A program made the translations under genes and the position numbers. A model generated the notes under the pieces. It saw only the letters and a program-made list of their open reading frames with translations, was not told the origin of the DNA and did no database searches. 64,000 bases of DNA from Pseudomonas sp. KUIN-1 (GTDB lineage: Bacteria; Pseudomonadota; Gammaproteobacteria; Pseudomonadales; Pseudomonadaceae): NCBI RefSeq assembly GCF_009176725.1, contig NZ_AP020337.1, positions 248,001-312,000 of the forward strand, read 5' to 3'. Of the stretch, positions 1-9,309 are shown in pieces; the stretch's first letter is position 1; each line of letters starts with the position of its first letter.

Positions 1-3
1 CGG

Positions 4-22
4 CCAACCCATGCCGGGTTGG
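4..22 (+). other. Stem-loop upstream of rpmB
   Basis: A perfect 7-bp inverted repeat (CCAACCC at 4-10, GGGTTGG at 16-22) with a 5-nt loop lies 25 nt before the rpmB start. It is followed by a short T-run (31-34). It could be the terminator of the gene upstream of the window or part of the rpmB leader; the window edge prevents a decision. Confidence 0.4.
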
Positions 23-47
23 GCATGTGGTTTTAGAGGGCTGAGGC

Positions 48-281
48 ATGTCGAGAGTATGTCAAGTTACCGGTAAGGGTCCGGTGACTGGGAATAACAT
101 TTCCCACGCAAACAACAAAACCCGTCGTCGTTTCCTGCCAAACCTGCAGCATCATCGCTTCTGGGTTGAAGGCGAGAAGCGTTTTGTTCGTCTGCGCGTA
201 TCTGCTAAAGGCATGCGTATCATCGACAAGCGTGGCATTGAAGTTGTGCTCGCTGAACTGCGTCGCGACGGCAAAATTTAA
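48..281 (+). CDS. rpmB: 50S ribosomal protein L28
   Basis: Large-subunit ribosomal protein L28, 77 residues, the usual bacterial length. The protein opens with the family pattern [22 protein letters not shown] and contains the conserved [10 protein letters not shown] stretch near residue 26. It binds 23S rRNA in the 50S subunit. It is followed 11 nt later by rpmG, the usual bacterial pairing, and the two end at a strong terminator, so they form an rpmBG operon. The ATG follows a GAGG-like ribosome binding site. In P. aeruginosa the same pair (PA5316-PA5315) sits next to the kauB/dad region, as here. Identification is secure. Confidence 0.98.
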
Positions 282-292
282 GGGAGAAAATC

Positions 293-448
293 ATGCGTGA
301 ATTGATCCGTTTGGTGTCGAGCGCTGGTACAGGCCATTTCTACACCACCGACAAGAACAAACGTACTACCCCGGATAAAATCGAAATCAAAAAATTCGAT
401 CCGGTTGTACGCAAGCACGTGATCTACAAAGAAGGCAAAATCAAGTAA
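293..448 (+). CDS. rpmG: 50S ribosomal protein L33
   Basis: Ribosomal protein L33, 51 residues. I translated this short gene directly: it starts [19 protein letters not shown] and contains the family core [18 protein letters not shown] before a TAA stop at 446-448. The ATG at 293 has a GGGAG ribosome binding site (282-286). The protein has no CxxC zinc motif, so it is the zinc-independent (C-minus) form of L33, which in many bacteria is not subject to Zur-controlled replacement. It is co-transcribed with rpmB. Confidence 0.97.
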
Positions 449-465
449 TTGATTCTGTCGGCTAC

Positions 466-493
466 AAAAAAACCCGCTCTGGCGGGTTTTTTT
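466..493 (+). terminator. Rho-independent terminator of rpmBG
   Basis: The hairpin AACCCGC-tctg-GCGGGTT is flanked by an A-run and followed by at least seven T residues, 18 nt after the rpmG stop. The A-run on the other side could let it act in both directions, also ending transcripts of the convergent cupin gene. Confidence 0.9.
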
Positions 494-529
494 GTGCCTG
501 CGCTCCTGGCGTCGCTGCCAGGGTGGTAT

Positions 530-898
530 TTATTTATCTGCAGCCGCCTCAAACACCACATAAATCTTGCGGCATGTTTCCAGCACCTCCCAGGTACCCT
601 TGAAGCCTGCCGGGATCACGAAACGGTCGCCTGCGCGCAGGGTTTTCGCGTGGCCCTGCTCGTCGCGCAGGACTGAAACACCCTGCACAATCTCGCAATA
701 CTCATGCTCTGAATAATTCACCTGCCACTGCCCGGGCTCGCCATTCCAGACGCCCGCGCTCATCTGTCCGCAGGGGCTGTTGTAGTGGTTGTAGAGGGTT
801 TGTGCCGGGTCGCCCTTGAAGACTTTTTCCGGTGCAGGGCGATAGTGCTCGGCGGCGGTGCTGGCTTCACTGAAGTCGACGATGCTTTCGATGCTCAT
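530..898 (-). CDS. Small cupin-domain protein
   Basis: Single-domain cupin of 122 residues. The second half carries the barrel motif pattern (EYCEIVQG, then GDRFVIPAGFKGTWEV near residues 92-107), typical of the Cupin_3 / ureidoglycine aminohydrolase-like group. Its function is not known. The ATG at 898 has a GGGG-type ribosome binding site about 6 nt upstream. It lies divergent from the aldehyde dehydrogenase gene across a 239-nt shared intergenic region, so co-regulation is possible. Proteins of this group often sit with amine or amino-acid catabolic genes, which fits the neighbourhood, but a substrate cannot be assigned. Confidence 0.8.
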   Translation of the reverse strand: MSIESIVDFSEASTAAEHYRPAPEKVFKGDPAQTLYNHYNSPCGQMSAGVWNGEPGQWQVNYSEHEYCEIVQGVSVLRDEQGHAKTLRAGDRFVIPAGFKGTWEVLETCRKIYVVFEAAADK

Positions 899-1137
899 GA
901 TGGGCCCCTTGTCCTGAATGCGTTGAAGGTTTGACGTGCGTGCAGCGCGTTAGTGCCTCGGCGCGCGTACGGAGCTGTTTAATAAAATCAACATAAAAGC
1001 ACCGTAGCGGCTATTTATGTCAAATATATTGGTTTTGTCGGGCCGCTGGTTTAGGGTAACGGCCGTCCTGAAAAATTTCAGATTGTGTCTTCAATCAACC
1101 ATGACACACCCACATTCAACAAGAGGAGGACATGCAA

Positions 1138-2631
1138 ATGACCACCCTGACTCGTGCTGACTGGGAGCAACGCGCCCGGAATTTGAAGATCGAAGGCCGT
1201 GCCTTCATTCAAGGTGAATACACCGCAGCCTCCTCCGGCGAGACGTTTGACTGCATCAGCCCGGTCGATGGCCGGTTGCTTGCCAAGGTTGCCAGCTGCG
1301 ACACCGCTGACGCGCAACGCGCCGTCGACAGCGCGCGCAGCGCCTTCAACTCCGGCGTCTGGTCACGACTGGCCCCGGCGAAACGCAAGGCCACCATGAT
1401 CCGTTTCGCGGGGTTGCTTGAGCAGAATGCTGAAGAGCTGGCCCTGCTTGAAACGCTGGACATGGGCAAGCCGATCAGCGACTCGCTGGGTGTCGACATA
1501 CCCGGCGGCGCCCGGGCCCTGAGCTGGAGCGGCGAGGCCATCGACAAGCTGTATGACGAAGTCGCGGCAACGCCTCATGACCAACTGGGCCTGGTAACAC
1601 GCGAGCCGGTGGGTGTCGTCGCCGCCATCGTACCGTGGAATTTTCCGCTGATGATGGCCTGCTGGAAGCTGGGGCCTGCCCTGTCCACCGGCAACTCGGT
1701 CATCCTCAAGCCCTCGGAAAAATCTCCGCTGACGGCCATTCGTATCGCACAACTGGCCATCGAGGCTGGCATTCCAGCGGGCGTGCTCAACGTACTGCCT
1801 GGCTATGGCCACACCGTCGGCAAGGCGCTTGCCCTGCATATGGATGTAGACACTGTGGTGTTCACCGGCTCGACCAAGATCGCCAAGCAACTGATGATCT
1901 ATGCGGGCGAATCGAACATGAAGCGCGTCTGGCTGGAAGCCGGCGGCAAGAGCCCGAATATCGTCTTTGCCGACGCGCCTGATTTGCAGGCCGCCGCCAG
2001 CGCAGCCGCCAGCGCGATTGCCTTCAACCAGGGCGAAGTCTGCACCGCCGGTTCACGCCTGTTGGTCGAGCGCTCCATCAAGGATCGCTTCCTGCCGATG
2101 GTGATCGAGGCGCTCAGTGCCTGGAAGCCCGGCAACCCGCTTGACCCTGCGACCACTGTGGGCGCGCTGGTCGATACCCAGCAGATGAATACCGTGTTGT
2201 CTTATATCGAAGCGGGCCATACCGATGGCGCCAAACTGGTTGCGGGCGGCAAGCGCATTCTGCAGGAGACCGGCGGCACCTATGTCGAGCCGACCATTTT
2301 CGACGGCGTGAACAACGCGATGAAAATCGCTCAGGAAGAAATCTTCGGCCCGGTGCTTTCGGTGCTGACGTTCGATACTGCCGAAGAGGCGATCCAGATC
2401 GCCAACGACACGCAGTATGGCCTGGCGGCTGCCGTATGGACCGCGAACATCTCCAAGGCGCACCTGACCGCCAAGGCTTTGCGCGCAGGCAGCGTATGGG
2501 TCAACCAGTACGACGGCGGCGACATGACCGCACCGTTCGGTGGCTTCAAACAGTCGGGCAACGGTCGTGACAAGTCGCTGCATGCGTTCGACAAATACAC
2601 CGAGCTGAAGTCGACCTGGATCAAGCTGTAG
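1138..2631 (+). CDS. kauB: Aldehyde dehydrogenase, KauB/PuuC type
   Basis: NAD(P)-dependent aldehyde dehydrogenase of 497 residues. It matches the enzymes that oxidise gamma-aminobutyraldehyde, gamma-glutamyl-aminobutyraldehyde and related aldehydes in putrescine, spermidine and agmatine catabolism. Visible motifs include the nucleotide-site FTGST, the general base Glu in WLEAGGKSP (residue 267) and the catalytic Cys in GEVCTAG (residue 302), matching the canonical ALDH numbering. An upstream in-frame ATG at 1132 lies only 1 nt after the AGGAGGA ribosome binding site, whereas ATG 1138 is at the ideal 7 nt, so I choose 1138. The order rpmBG-kauB-oxidoreductase-lrp-dad parallels P. aeruginosa PA5316-PA5302, where kauB is PA5312. 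Confidence 0.93.
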   Translation: MTTLTRADWEQRARNLKIEGRAFIQGEYTAASSGETFDCISPVDGRLLAKVASCDTADAQRAVDSARSAFNSGVWSRLAPAKRKATMIRFAGLLEQNAEELALLETLDMGKPISDSLGVDIPGGARALSWSGEAIDKLYDEVAATPHDQLGLVTREPVGVVAAIVPWNFPLMMACWKLGPALSTGNSVILKPSEKSPLTAIRIAQLAIEAGIPAGVLNVLPGYGHTVGKALALHMDVDTVVFTGSTKIAKQLMIYAGESNMKRVWLEAGGKSPNIVFADAPDLQAAASAAASAIAFNQGEVCTAGSRLLVERSIKDRFLPMVIEALSAWKPGNPLDPATTVGALVDTQQMNTVLSYIEAGHTDGAKLVAGGKRILQETGGTYVEPTIFDGVNNAMKIAQEEIFGPVLSVLTFDTAEEAIQIANDTQYGLAAAVWTANISKAHLTAKALRAGSVWVNQYDGGDMTAPFGGFKQSGNGRDKSLHAFDKYTELKSTWIKL

Positions 2632-2644
2632 TCATTTGCCTATC

Positions 2645-2797
2645 GCTCCGAGGCTCTGCCCTCGGAGCATTGGCACGATGGGGTCTCAAGATCATCGCCC
2701 CCACGCTCCGCGTCCTGGCTTTGATGTGCGTAGCGGCACGGATGTGTGACGCGGAGCGTCACGGGCTGCATGCCAACGCGGAGCATTGGCATGATGG
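2645..2797. repeat. GC-rich palindromic intergenic repeat cluster
   Basis: The region starts with a hairpin (GCTCCGAGG 2645-2653, CCTCGGAGC 2660-2668) that may help end the dehydrogenase transcript, though no T-run follows. It continues with fragments of a repeat whose core alternates ACGCTCCGCGTC, GACGCGGAGCGTC and CATGCCAACGCGGAGCATTGGCA. The same motif family recurs near 29986, 52721, 56754 and 61893. The 62-codon open frame here is repeat-derived and is not called as a gene. Confidence 0.75.
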
Positions 2798-2880
2798 TCA
2801 TCTCAAGATTGATCATCGCGCCACACAGGATTTGTACAAGGCGATGAGCGCGTAGCGTGGCGCCGGGCAGGAGCGTGGAA

Positions 2881-4029
2881 ATGCGTTGGGGTACTTATTT
2901 TGCTGTGCTGGCGTCCGTGCTGGGTGTCGGTCTGGCAATGGGCGTCAGCATGCCGCTGGTTTCATTGCGGCTGGCAGGCTGGGGCTATGGCTCGTTTGCC
3001 ATTGGCATCATGGCGGCGATGCCGGCGGTGGGTGTGCTGCTCGGCGCGGCGCTGGCCAGTCGTCTGGCGGCGCGCTTCGGCACTGCCAATTTGATGCGCC
3101 TGTGCTTATGGGCCGGGGCGGTTTCGGTCGGCGCGCTGGCGCTGCTGCCGTATTACTGGATCTGGCTGGTCTTGCGCCTGACGCTAGGGGTGATTCTGAC
3201 CATCGTCTTCGTGCTGGGTGAAAGCTGGATCAATCAGCTGGTCATCGAGCGCCTGCGCGGGCGTCTGGTGGCGCTGTATGGCAGCACCTACGCATTGAGT
3301 CAACTGGCAGGTCCGCTGCTGCTGGGCGTGATCGGCACCCAGGCCGACTATGGTTTCTGGATTGGCGTAGCGCTGCTGGTCGGCTCACCGTTTCTGCTGC
3401 TGGGGCGTACCGGCGCGCCGTCGACCGAATCCTGCAACGTGACGTTTGCCGATCTGTCCGGCTTCTGTCGCGGCATGCCTGCGATCGCCTGGGCGGTCGC
3501 CCTGTTTGCTGCGTTCGAAGCGCTGATCCTCACCCTGTTGCCGCTTTACTGCATACGCCACGGCTTCACCCCGGAAATCGCCCTGATCATGGTCAGCGTT
3601 GTGGTGGTGGGTGATGCGCTGCTGCAACTGCCGATCGGCATGCTCGCCGACCGCATTTCACGTCGCGCGATGTTCACCGGCTGCGCCGCCTTGCTACTGG
3701 CGTCCAGCCTGCTGGTGCCATTGCTGATCGACACCGTTCTGATCTGGCCACTGTGGACCGTCTTCGGTGCCAGTGCCGGCGGGCTGTTTACCCTGTCGCT
3801 GATTCTGATCGGCGAACGCTATCGCGATGATTCGCTGGTCCGCGCCAACGCACATGTGGCGCAACTGTGGGGCATCGGCTGTCTGCTCGGCCCGTTGATA
3901 GCCGGCGCGGGCAGCCAGTGGGTCAGTGGCGAGGCCTTGCCGTTGATGATGGCTGCTGGGGCTCTGGGCCTGCTGATACTGATCCGGCGACGTGGCGCGT
4001 TCGGCGATGCCCAGGCTGTGCCCGCTTAA
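2881..4029 (+). CDS. MFS transporter
   Basis: Major facilitator superfamily integral inner-membrane protein of 382 residues, resembling the YcaD-like group. It shows about twelve hydrophobic segments, with a cytoplasmic-loop motif RLAARFG near residue 62 and a second-half equivalent GMLADRISRRAMF near residue 257. The substrate is unknown. An in-frame GTG at 2857 would add eight residues, but the ATG at 2881 is 8 nt after AGGAG (2869-2873) and begins directly with the first membrane segment. The stop overlaps the end of the convergent phospholipase D gene by 4 nt. Confidence 0.85.
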   Translation: MRWGTYFAVLASVLGVGLAMGVSMPLVSLRLAGWGYGSFAIGIMAAMPAVGVLLGAALASRLAARFGTANLMRLCLWAGAVSVGALALLPYYWIWLVLRLTLGVILTIVFVLGESWINQLVIERLRGRLVALYGSTYALSQLAGPLLLGVIGTQADYGFWIGVALLVGSPFLLLGRTGAPSTESCNVTFADLSGFCRGMPAIAWAVALFAAFEALILTLLPLYCIRHGFTPEIALIMVSVVVVGDALLQLPIGMLADRISRRAMFTGCAALLLASSLLVPLLIDTVLIWPLWTVFGASAGGLFTLSLILIGERYRDDSLVRANAHVAQLWGIGCLLGPLIAGAGSQWVSGEALPLMMAAGALGLLILIRRRGAFGDAQAVPA

Positions 4030-5606
4030 AGCATTCTTTCCAGGCCGATGGCGCGGCTCATCCACGCGTTGAAACGCCGCCACCAGTCGCCCGGTTCGGT
4101 ATGCAGAGTGTGGATCTGGCCGTTGTCTTCGGTCACCCACACCACTTTGCCGTCCTCCAGCCGCGCTTCATAGGTGAGCGACGGGGCCATGCCCTGCAAG
4201 GTCAGTTCGCGCAATTCTTCAGCCAGTTGCGGGCTGTCGACCAGCACGCCGACTTCGGTATTCCACAGCACAGAGCGCGGGTCGAAGTTGAATGAGCCGA
4301 CAAAGACCTTCTGCCGATCAAAGATCATCGCCTTGCTGTGCAGGCTTGATTCGGAACTGACCAGGGAATGGCTTTTCTTGAACAGGTGCGGACCGCTGCC
4401 GCGCATCGTCTCGGTATCGCCAGGCTGTCGGCGCAGCTCGAACAGCTTCACGCCATGCTCCAGCAGTGCCTTGCGGTACGGCGCATAGCCGCCATGCACG
4501 GCGGGCACGTCGGTGGCTTCCAGGGAATTGGTCAGCAGGCTGACATTGACGCCGGCATCGGCCCGGCCGGTGAGGTACAGCAAGCCTTCCGGGCCCGGTA
4601 CAAAGTAGGCCGAGATCAGCATCAGTTCCTTGTGAGTGTTCAGCAGTTCAGGCGCCAGTTGCGTGGTCAGCAGCAGGTGCGGATCAGGCTCGCCCTGCGC
4701 CAGAACCTTGGTCGGTGCGTCCCACAGCGCCTGGTTGTATGCCCAGACCAGCTCGTTGAGCCAGGTTTTCATGCGCGGCTGGGTCTTGTAGGCCATCAGT
4801 CGCTCATACAGCGCCTTGTGCTGCTGGTGCGCCTGCTCCAGAGAATCGTCCAGCTTGCGCCGGGCCTCGGCCAGATCCTCGCCGTCGGGCAGGAAATAGA
4901 TGAATTCACCGATAGGCTTGCTGAGCGTGCTGTTCCAGTACTGGTCGAAGCTGTGGCCGAGCTGCTCGGCCACCGGCCCCACGCTGAGCATGTCGATATC
5001 GGTGAAGTTCAGGTTCGGCTCGGCATCGAAGTATTCATCGCCCAGGTTGCGCCCGCCGACGATGGCCACACTGCTGTCGGCCAGCCACAGCTTGTTGTGC
5101 ATGCGCCGGTGCTGGCGCGACAGGTTCATCAGGCGCCCGAGGCTGCGGGTGATGCCGGTCTCGCGCCCCAGGTTTTGCGGATTGAACAGGCGAATCTGGA
5201 TGTTCGGGTGAGCGGCGAGGGTGGCGATGGCCTGATCCAGACCGTCGCTGGTGGTGTCGTCCAGCAGGATGCGCACACGAACGCCACGGTCAGCCGCCTT
5301 GAGCAGTTCGTCGATCAGGGCGCGCGTACTCAGGCCGTCGTGGACGATGTAATACTGCAGATCAAGGCTGCTTTTGGCGTTGCGGATCAGTTCGGCGCGA
5401 GCCTTGAACGCGTCACTGCTGTCAGGCAGCAGGCGGAAGCCAGAACGTCCCTCATGCGGCACGGCCATGGCCTGGATCGAACGGCCGAACGCGGAATCTG
5501 AAGACGGCATGGCCTGGCTTGGCTCACTGGTGACCTGTTGATGCGCGCAACCGCTGACGCACAACGCAACCAGCAAGCAAAAGGGCAAGGCCCATGAGTT
5601 ATTCAA
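4026..5606 (-). CDS. Phospholipase D family lipoprotein
   Basis: Two-domain phospholipase D superfamily protein of 526 residues, of the cardiolipin-synthase-like / YmdC type. The N-terminus is a lipoprotein signal ending in the lipobox VSGC (Cys20), so the protein is predicted to be membrane-anchored outside the cytoplasm. Both HKD motifs are intact: H170-N-K172 with D177 in HNKLWLAD, and H423-S-K425 with D430 in HSKAMIFD, each followed by a GGRN or GSFN partner motif. It likely transfers or hydrolyses phosphatidyl groups; the true substrate is unknown. The start is TTG at 5606, with GGAAGA upstream; the nearby ATG is out of frame. Confidence 0.88.
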   Translation of the reverse strand: MNNSWALPFCLLVALCVSGCAHQQVTSEPSQAMPSSDSAFGRSIQAMAVPHEGRSGFRLLPDSSDAFKARAELIRNAKSSLDLQYYIVHDGLSTRALIDELLKAADRGVRVRILLDDTTSDGLDQAIATLAAHPNIQIRLFNPQNLGRETGITRSLGRLMNLSRQHRRMHNKLWLADSSVAIVGGRNLGDEYFDAEPNLNFTDIDMLSVGPVAEQLGHSFDQYWNSTLSKPIGEFIYFLPDGEDLAEARRKLDDSLEQAHQQHKALYERLMAYKTQPRMKTWLNELVWAYNQALWDAPTKVLAQGEPDPHLLLTTQLAPELLNTHKELMLISAYFVPGPEGLLYLTGRADAGVNVSLLTNSLEATDVPAVHGGYAPYRKALLEHGVKLFELRRQPGDTETMRGSGPHLFKKSHSLVSSESSLHSKAMIFDRQKVFVGSFNFDPRSVLWNTEVGVLVDSPQLAEELRELTLQGMAPSLTYEARLEDGKVVWVTEDNGQIHTLHTEPGDWWRRFNAWMSRAIGLERML

Positions 5607-5678
5607 ATTGATCTTCCGCGTCTGGACATGGCTCGACTTGGCGATATGACCCGCAAAACCGGGAAAGATTTGCCCGCA

Positions 5679-7100
5679 TCAGTCAGTTTGCGCATTCAGT
5701 AGCGCAATTGTCTCGCCGACGATACGCACCGCGCTTTCGATTTCGCGGCTGGGTTTGGTCGCGAAGTTCATGCGCATGCAGTTGCGATACTTGCCCGATG
5801 CCGAAAAGATACTGCCCACCGCAATCTGCACACCCTTGCCCAGCAAGGCGCGGTTCAGGCGCAGGGTGTCGAAGCCTTCGGCCAGCTCCACCCACAGCAT
5901 GAAACCGCCTTGCGGCCGGCTGGCGCGGGTGCCCTCGGGGAAATAGCGCATCACCCAGTCGATCATCTGGTCGCGACTGCGCTGGTATTGGCTACGCATG
6001 CGTCGCACGTGGGGCTCGTAATGGCCGCCTTCGATGAAATCGGCGATGGCCAATTGTGGCTGCGGGGCGGTGGAGCCGGTGCTGATGTATTTCATGTGCA
6101 GCACCTGCTCCAGATAACGGCCCGGCGCTACCCAGCCGATTCGCAGCCCCGGTGCCAGGGTCTTGGAAAACGAACTGCACAACAGCACGCGACCGTCTTC
6201 GTCGAAGGATTTGATGGTGCGCGGGCGAGGGTAGTTGTAGGCCAGGTCGCCATACACATCATCTTCGATGATCGCCACGTCGAAGCGTTGTGCCAGGGTC
6301 AGCAGCGCCCGCTTGCGCGCTTCGGGCATGACATAACCCAGCGGGTTGTTGCAGTTGGGCGTCAGTTGAATAACCTTGATCGGCCATTGCTCCAGCGCCA
6401 GTTCCAGCGCTTCGAGGCTGATGCCGGTCAACGGGTCGGTAGGGATTTCCATGGCTTTCATGCCCACGCCCTTGAGCGTCTGCATGGCGCCGAAGAAGCT
6501 TGGCGAGTCCACCGCCACGATGTCCCCCGGCGAGCAGATGGCCCGGACACTGGCTGATAGCGCTTCATGACAGCCATTGGTGACGATCAGGTCATTGGCG
6601 GTCAGGCTGCAGCCCGAGTCGAGCATCAGCCGGGCAATCTGTTCGCGCAGCCTGCGCACGCCGTAGATGTTGTCGTAATACAGCCCCGGCATGTCCTGAT
6701 GGCGACTCAACTGACTCAGCGCGCGCATCAAAGGTTTCAGGGTCGGGCTGGTGACATCCGGCATGCCGCGCCCCAGTTGCGTGACGGCTTCAAGGGGCGC
6801 CACGCGAATCAGGTCCAGCACCTGATCCCATTGAGAGATATCCACAGGCCGCTGCACAGGCCTGCCGACCGCTGGCAGCGCAGGGGCTTTTCGGCTGACC
6901 GAGACGAAGTAGCCGGATTTGGGTTTCGGCGCGGCCAGGCCATGGTCTTCCAGCACCCGATACGCTTGCTGCACGGTGCTAAGACTGACGCCATGCTCGA
7001 CGCTCAACGCGCGTACCGAGGGCAGGCGGTCGCCGGGGCGGTAGAAGCCGTTTTCGATGCGCGAGCCGAGCAGTTCGGCGAGGTTGACGTAGAGCGTCAT
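5679..7100 (-). CDS. MocR-type GntR/aminotransferase transcriptional regulator
   Basis: Regulator of 473 residues made of an N-terminal GntR winged helix (residues 1-70, with PGDRLPSVRALS and STVQQAYRVLEDHG) fused to a fold-type I aminotransferase domain. The PLP-binding lysine is visible in SSFSKTLAPG (K313), and the cofactor-contact Asp and Tyr are in IEDDVYGD. MocR proteins use PLP and an amino compound as effector. Its target is not evident. It may act on its divergent neighbour (DUF1127 gene, 7276) or on the amine catabolism genes around it; the 175-nt divergent region would hold the operator. Confidence 0.9.
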   Translation of the reverse strand: MTLYVNLAELLGSRIENGFYRPGDRLPSVRALSVEHGVSLSTVQQAYRVLEDHGLAAPKPKSGYFVSVSRKAPALPAVGRPVQRPVDISQWDQVLDLIRVAPLEAVTQLGRGMPDVTSPTLKPLMRALSQLSRHQDMPGLYYDNIYGVRRLREQIARLMLDSGCSLTANDLIVTNGCHEALSASVRAICSPGDIVAVDSPSFFGAMQTLKGVGMKAMEIPTDPLTGISLEALELALEQWPIKVIQLTPNCNNPLGYVMPEARKRALLTLAQRFDVAIIEDDVYGDLAYNYPRPRTIKSFDEDGRVLLCSSFSKTLAPGLRIGWVAPGRYLEQVLHMKYISTGSTAPQPQLAIADFIEGGHYEPHVRRMRSQYQRSRDQMIDWVMRYFPEGTRASRPQGGFMLWVELAEGFDTLRLNRALLGKGVQIAVGSIFSASGKYRNCMRMNFATKPSREIESAVRIVGETIALLNAQTD

Positions 7101-7275
7101 GGCGTACTCTCAGGAATTCGAATGCGGTAAAGCAATACAGATTGGCCGGAAATATAGCATTCAGTGGCGTTTTTGAATCATCTGTATGGAAAATATAAGA
7201 GGCTTTTGAATCTGTATTGGTTTTGCCGTTCGCTTCATCATGAACCCACAGCCACCCAGGATGAGGGAACAGGAC

Positions 7276-7527
7276 ATGAACGGGTTCAGCGATGTGCGCC
7301 TTGCGCTTCACAGCCAGGAACTGAATGAATATCGGCCAGCGACGGTCAGAACCGTTCGCTCGAACAAGGCCGATCTGTTGGCAGGCATGGGGCGCTGGGC
7401 ACTGTATCGCCATCGCTGGGCGTCGCGCCGCAGCTTGCTGACACTGACCGACGACCAGTTGCGCGACATTGGCCTGGATTTCCGCCAGGCGCGGGTCGAG
7501 GCCATGAAGCCGTTCTGGAGGCCCTGA
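7276..7527 (+). CDS. DUF1127 protein
   Basis: Small Arg-rich protein of 83 residues with the C-terminal DUF1127 signature (residues 45-75: RRSLLTLTDDQLRDIGLD). DUF1127 proteins are small, often stress- or phosphate-regulated, and some bind RNA or affect phosphate and amino-acid metabolism in other proteobacteria; the role here is unknown. I chose ATG 7276 because GAGGGA (7263-7268) lies 7 nt upstream. The upstream ATG codons at 7240 and 7261 have weaker sites. Its stop is 2 nt from the end of the convergent oxidoreductase gene. Confidence 0.8.
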   Translation: MNGFSDVRLALHSQELNEYRPATVRTVRSNKADLLAGMGRWALYRHRWASRRSLLTLTDDQLRDIGLDFRQARVEAMKPFWRP

Positions 7528-7529
7528 GC

Positions 7530-8843
7530 CTAGCGCAGCTCTTTGAGACGGTGCCAGAGCATGCCCAATGCCAGCAGAGGCGAGCGCAAGTGCTTGCCGC
7601 CGGGAAAGGTCATGTGCGGCACTTTGGCGAACAACTCGAAACCATCGCTGTGTTGCCCGGCGATGGCTTCGGCCAGCAGCCGGCCCGCGAGATGCGTGGC
7701 ATTCAGACCGTGGCCCGAGTAGGCCTGCGCATAAAACACGTTGGGGTGCTGCTTGAGCCGGCCTATCTGCGGCAGGCGATTGGCGCCGATGCCGATCATC
7801 CCGCCCCACTGGTAATCGATCTTCACGGCGGCCAGTTGCGGGAACACATCGAGCATCTTCGGCCGCATGTACGCGGCGATGTCCTGAGGGTCACGCCCCG
7901 AGTAATGGCAGGCACCGCCGAACAGCAAGCGGCGGTCGGCAGACAGCCTGTAGTAATCCACCGTCACCCGCTGATCACACACCGCCATGTCCTGCGGCAA
8001 CACTTCACGGGCCTGCGCTTCGCTCAACGGCTCGGTGGCGATGATGTAGCTGCCGGCAGGCAACACCTTGCCGCTGATTTCCGGATTCAAGTCATTGAGG
8101 TAGGCGTTGCAACCCAGCACCAGGGTCTGCGCCTGCACCGAACCGGCAGCCGTATGCACCCTGACCTGCGGGCCATAATCAATGTTCGTCACCGCTGAAT
8201 GCTCGAACAACTGAACGCCGAGCGACTGCGCTACCGCCGCTTCGCCCAAGGCCAGGTTCAACGGATGTAAATGCCCCGAGCCCATATCGATCAGGCCGCC
8301 GACATAGCGCGATGAGCCCACCACGCTGTGCATCTCTTCCGGTTGCAGCAGCTGCAGTGCATGGCGATAACCCAGGCTGCGCAACTCTTCTGCATCTTCA
8401 GCAAGGCTGTGCAGGTCGCGGGGCTTGTTGGCCAGATCGCAATAACCCCACTTCAGGTCGCAATCGATAGCGTACCGCTCGATGCGCTGACGCACGATCT
8501 CGACGGCCTCGATGCCCAGCAGTTTGAGCTGCCGCACGCCTTCGCTGCCGATGACATTGGCGAACTGTTCGACACCATGACCGACCCCGCGAATCAACTG
8601 GCCGCCATTGCGCCCGCTGGCCCCCCAACCGATCTTGCGCGCTTCGAGCAACGCAACGCTGAACCCGCGCTCGGCCAGTTCGATGGCGGTATTGAGGCCG
8701 GAGAATCCACCGCCGACCACGCACACATCGACCTTCACCTCACCTTGCAGCGCAGGATGATCCGCTTGTGCATGACTGCTGGCGGCGTAATAGGAGGCAA
8801 CGTGCTGATCTTGACGGGGCGTGTTCTGAACGCGGGCGTTCAT
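7530..8843 (-). CDS. FAD-dependent amine oxidoreductase (PauB/PuuB-like)
   Basis: DAO-family flavoprotein of 437 residues. The FAD dinucleotide motif VVGGGFSGL is at residues 42-50, followed by the family stretch GASGRNGGQLI near residue 75. This group oxidises gamma-glutamyl-putrescine or related amines to aldehydes, which the KauB-type enzyme then oxidises. In P. aeruginosa the equivalent position is PA5309, named PauB4 in the polyamine pathway. The assignment to polyamines rests on similarity and context. It is a cytoplasmic enzyme with no signal peptide. Confidence 0.85.
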   Translation of the reverse strand: MNARVQNTPRQDQHVASYYAASSHAQADHPALQGEVKVDVCVVGGGFSGLNTAIELAERGFSVALLEARKIGWGASGRNGGQLIRGVGHGVEQFANVIGSEGVRQLKLLGIEAVEIVRQRIERYAIDCDLKWGYCDLANKPRDLHSLAEDAEELRSLGYRHALQLLQPEEMHSVVGSSRYVGGLIDMGSGHLHPLNLALGEAAVAQSLGVQLFEHSAVTNIDYGPQVRVHTAAGSVQAQTLVLGCNAYLNDLNPEISGKVLPAGSYIIATEPLSEAQAREVLPQDMAVCDQRVTVDYYRLSADRRLLFGGACHYSGRDPQDIAAYMRPKMLDVFPQLAAVKIDYQWGGMIGIGANRLPQIGRLKQHPNVFYAQAYSGHGLNATHLAGRLLAEAIAGQHSDGFELFAKVPHMTFPGGKHLRSPLLALGMLWHRLKELR

Positions 8844-8948
8844 GAGCGTGTCCTGTTGGTGGCGGATGGCGTGTCGGGAGGATAAGCCGCTGTCATGAGC
8901 CTGCCAACTGAGGCAAACTCTCGGCCTTGTGCATGAGTGGTCGAGTCA

Positions 8949-9302
8949 ATGAGCTGCAACCGTCAGAAAATAGCGGATCTGCGTCGCCAGATTCCTTCGT
9001 TCGAATGTGTGCCCGGCTGCCACGACTGCTGCGGGCCGGTGACCACCTCGCCCGAAGAAATGTCGCGTCTGCCGCGCAAGACGGCTGCCGAGCAGGAAGC
9101 TGCGCTGGATGAACTCAATTGCGTTCACCTTGGGCCGCAAGGCTGCACCGTGTATGACGAGCGCCCGCTGATCTGCCGCCTGTTCGGCACCACCGCAAGC
9201 CTGCCCTGCCCGAATGGCCGTCGCCCGGTCGAACTGATTCATCCACGGGTCGAAAAGCAGATACACGAATATATGGCCTCGACCCGTCAGGTACTCGTAT
9301 AG
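8949..9302 (+). CDS. YkgJ-type cysteine cluster protein
   Basis: Protein of 117 residues with the clustered cysteines of the YkgJ / Fe-S or zinc cluster family: C-x3-C-x2-CC near the N-terminus (CVPGCHDCCGP), then CVHLGPQGCTVYDERPLICR-type spacing, and a final Cys in LPCPNG. The family is thought to bind a metal cluster, but no biochemical role is established. ATG 8949 gives a natural N-terminus (MSCNRQKIADLRR); a GTG at 8937 would add four residues. It ends 7 nt before the convergent lrp gene. Confidence 0.82.
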   Translation: MSCNRQKIADLRRQIPSFECVPGCHDCCGPVTTSPEEMSRLPRKTAAEQEAALDELNCVHLGPQGCTVYDERPLICRLFGTTASLPCPNGRRPVELIHPRVEKQIHEYMASTRQVLV

Positions 9303-9309
9303 CAGGCAA

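Noticed and set aside
2670..2855. A 61-codon frame between kauB and the MFS gene
   Set aside because: It is made of the intergenic palindromic repeat modules and has no ribosome site.
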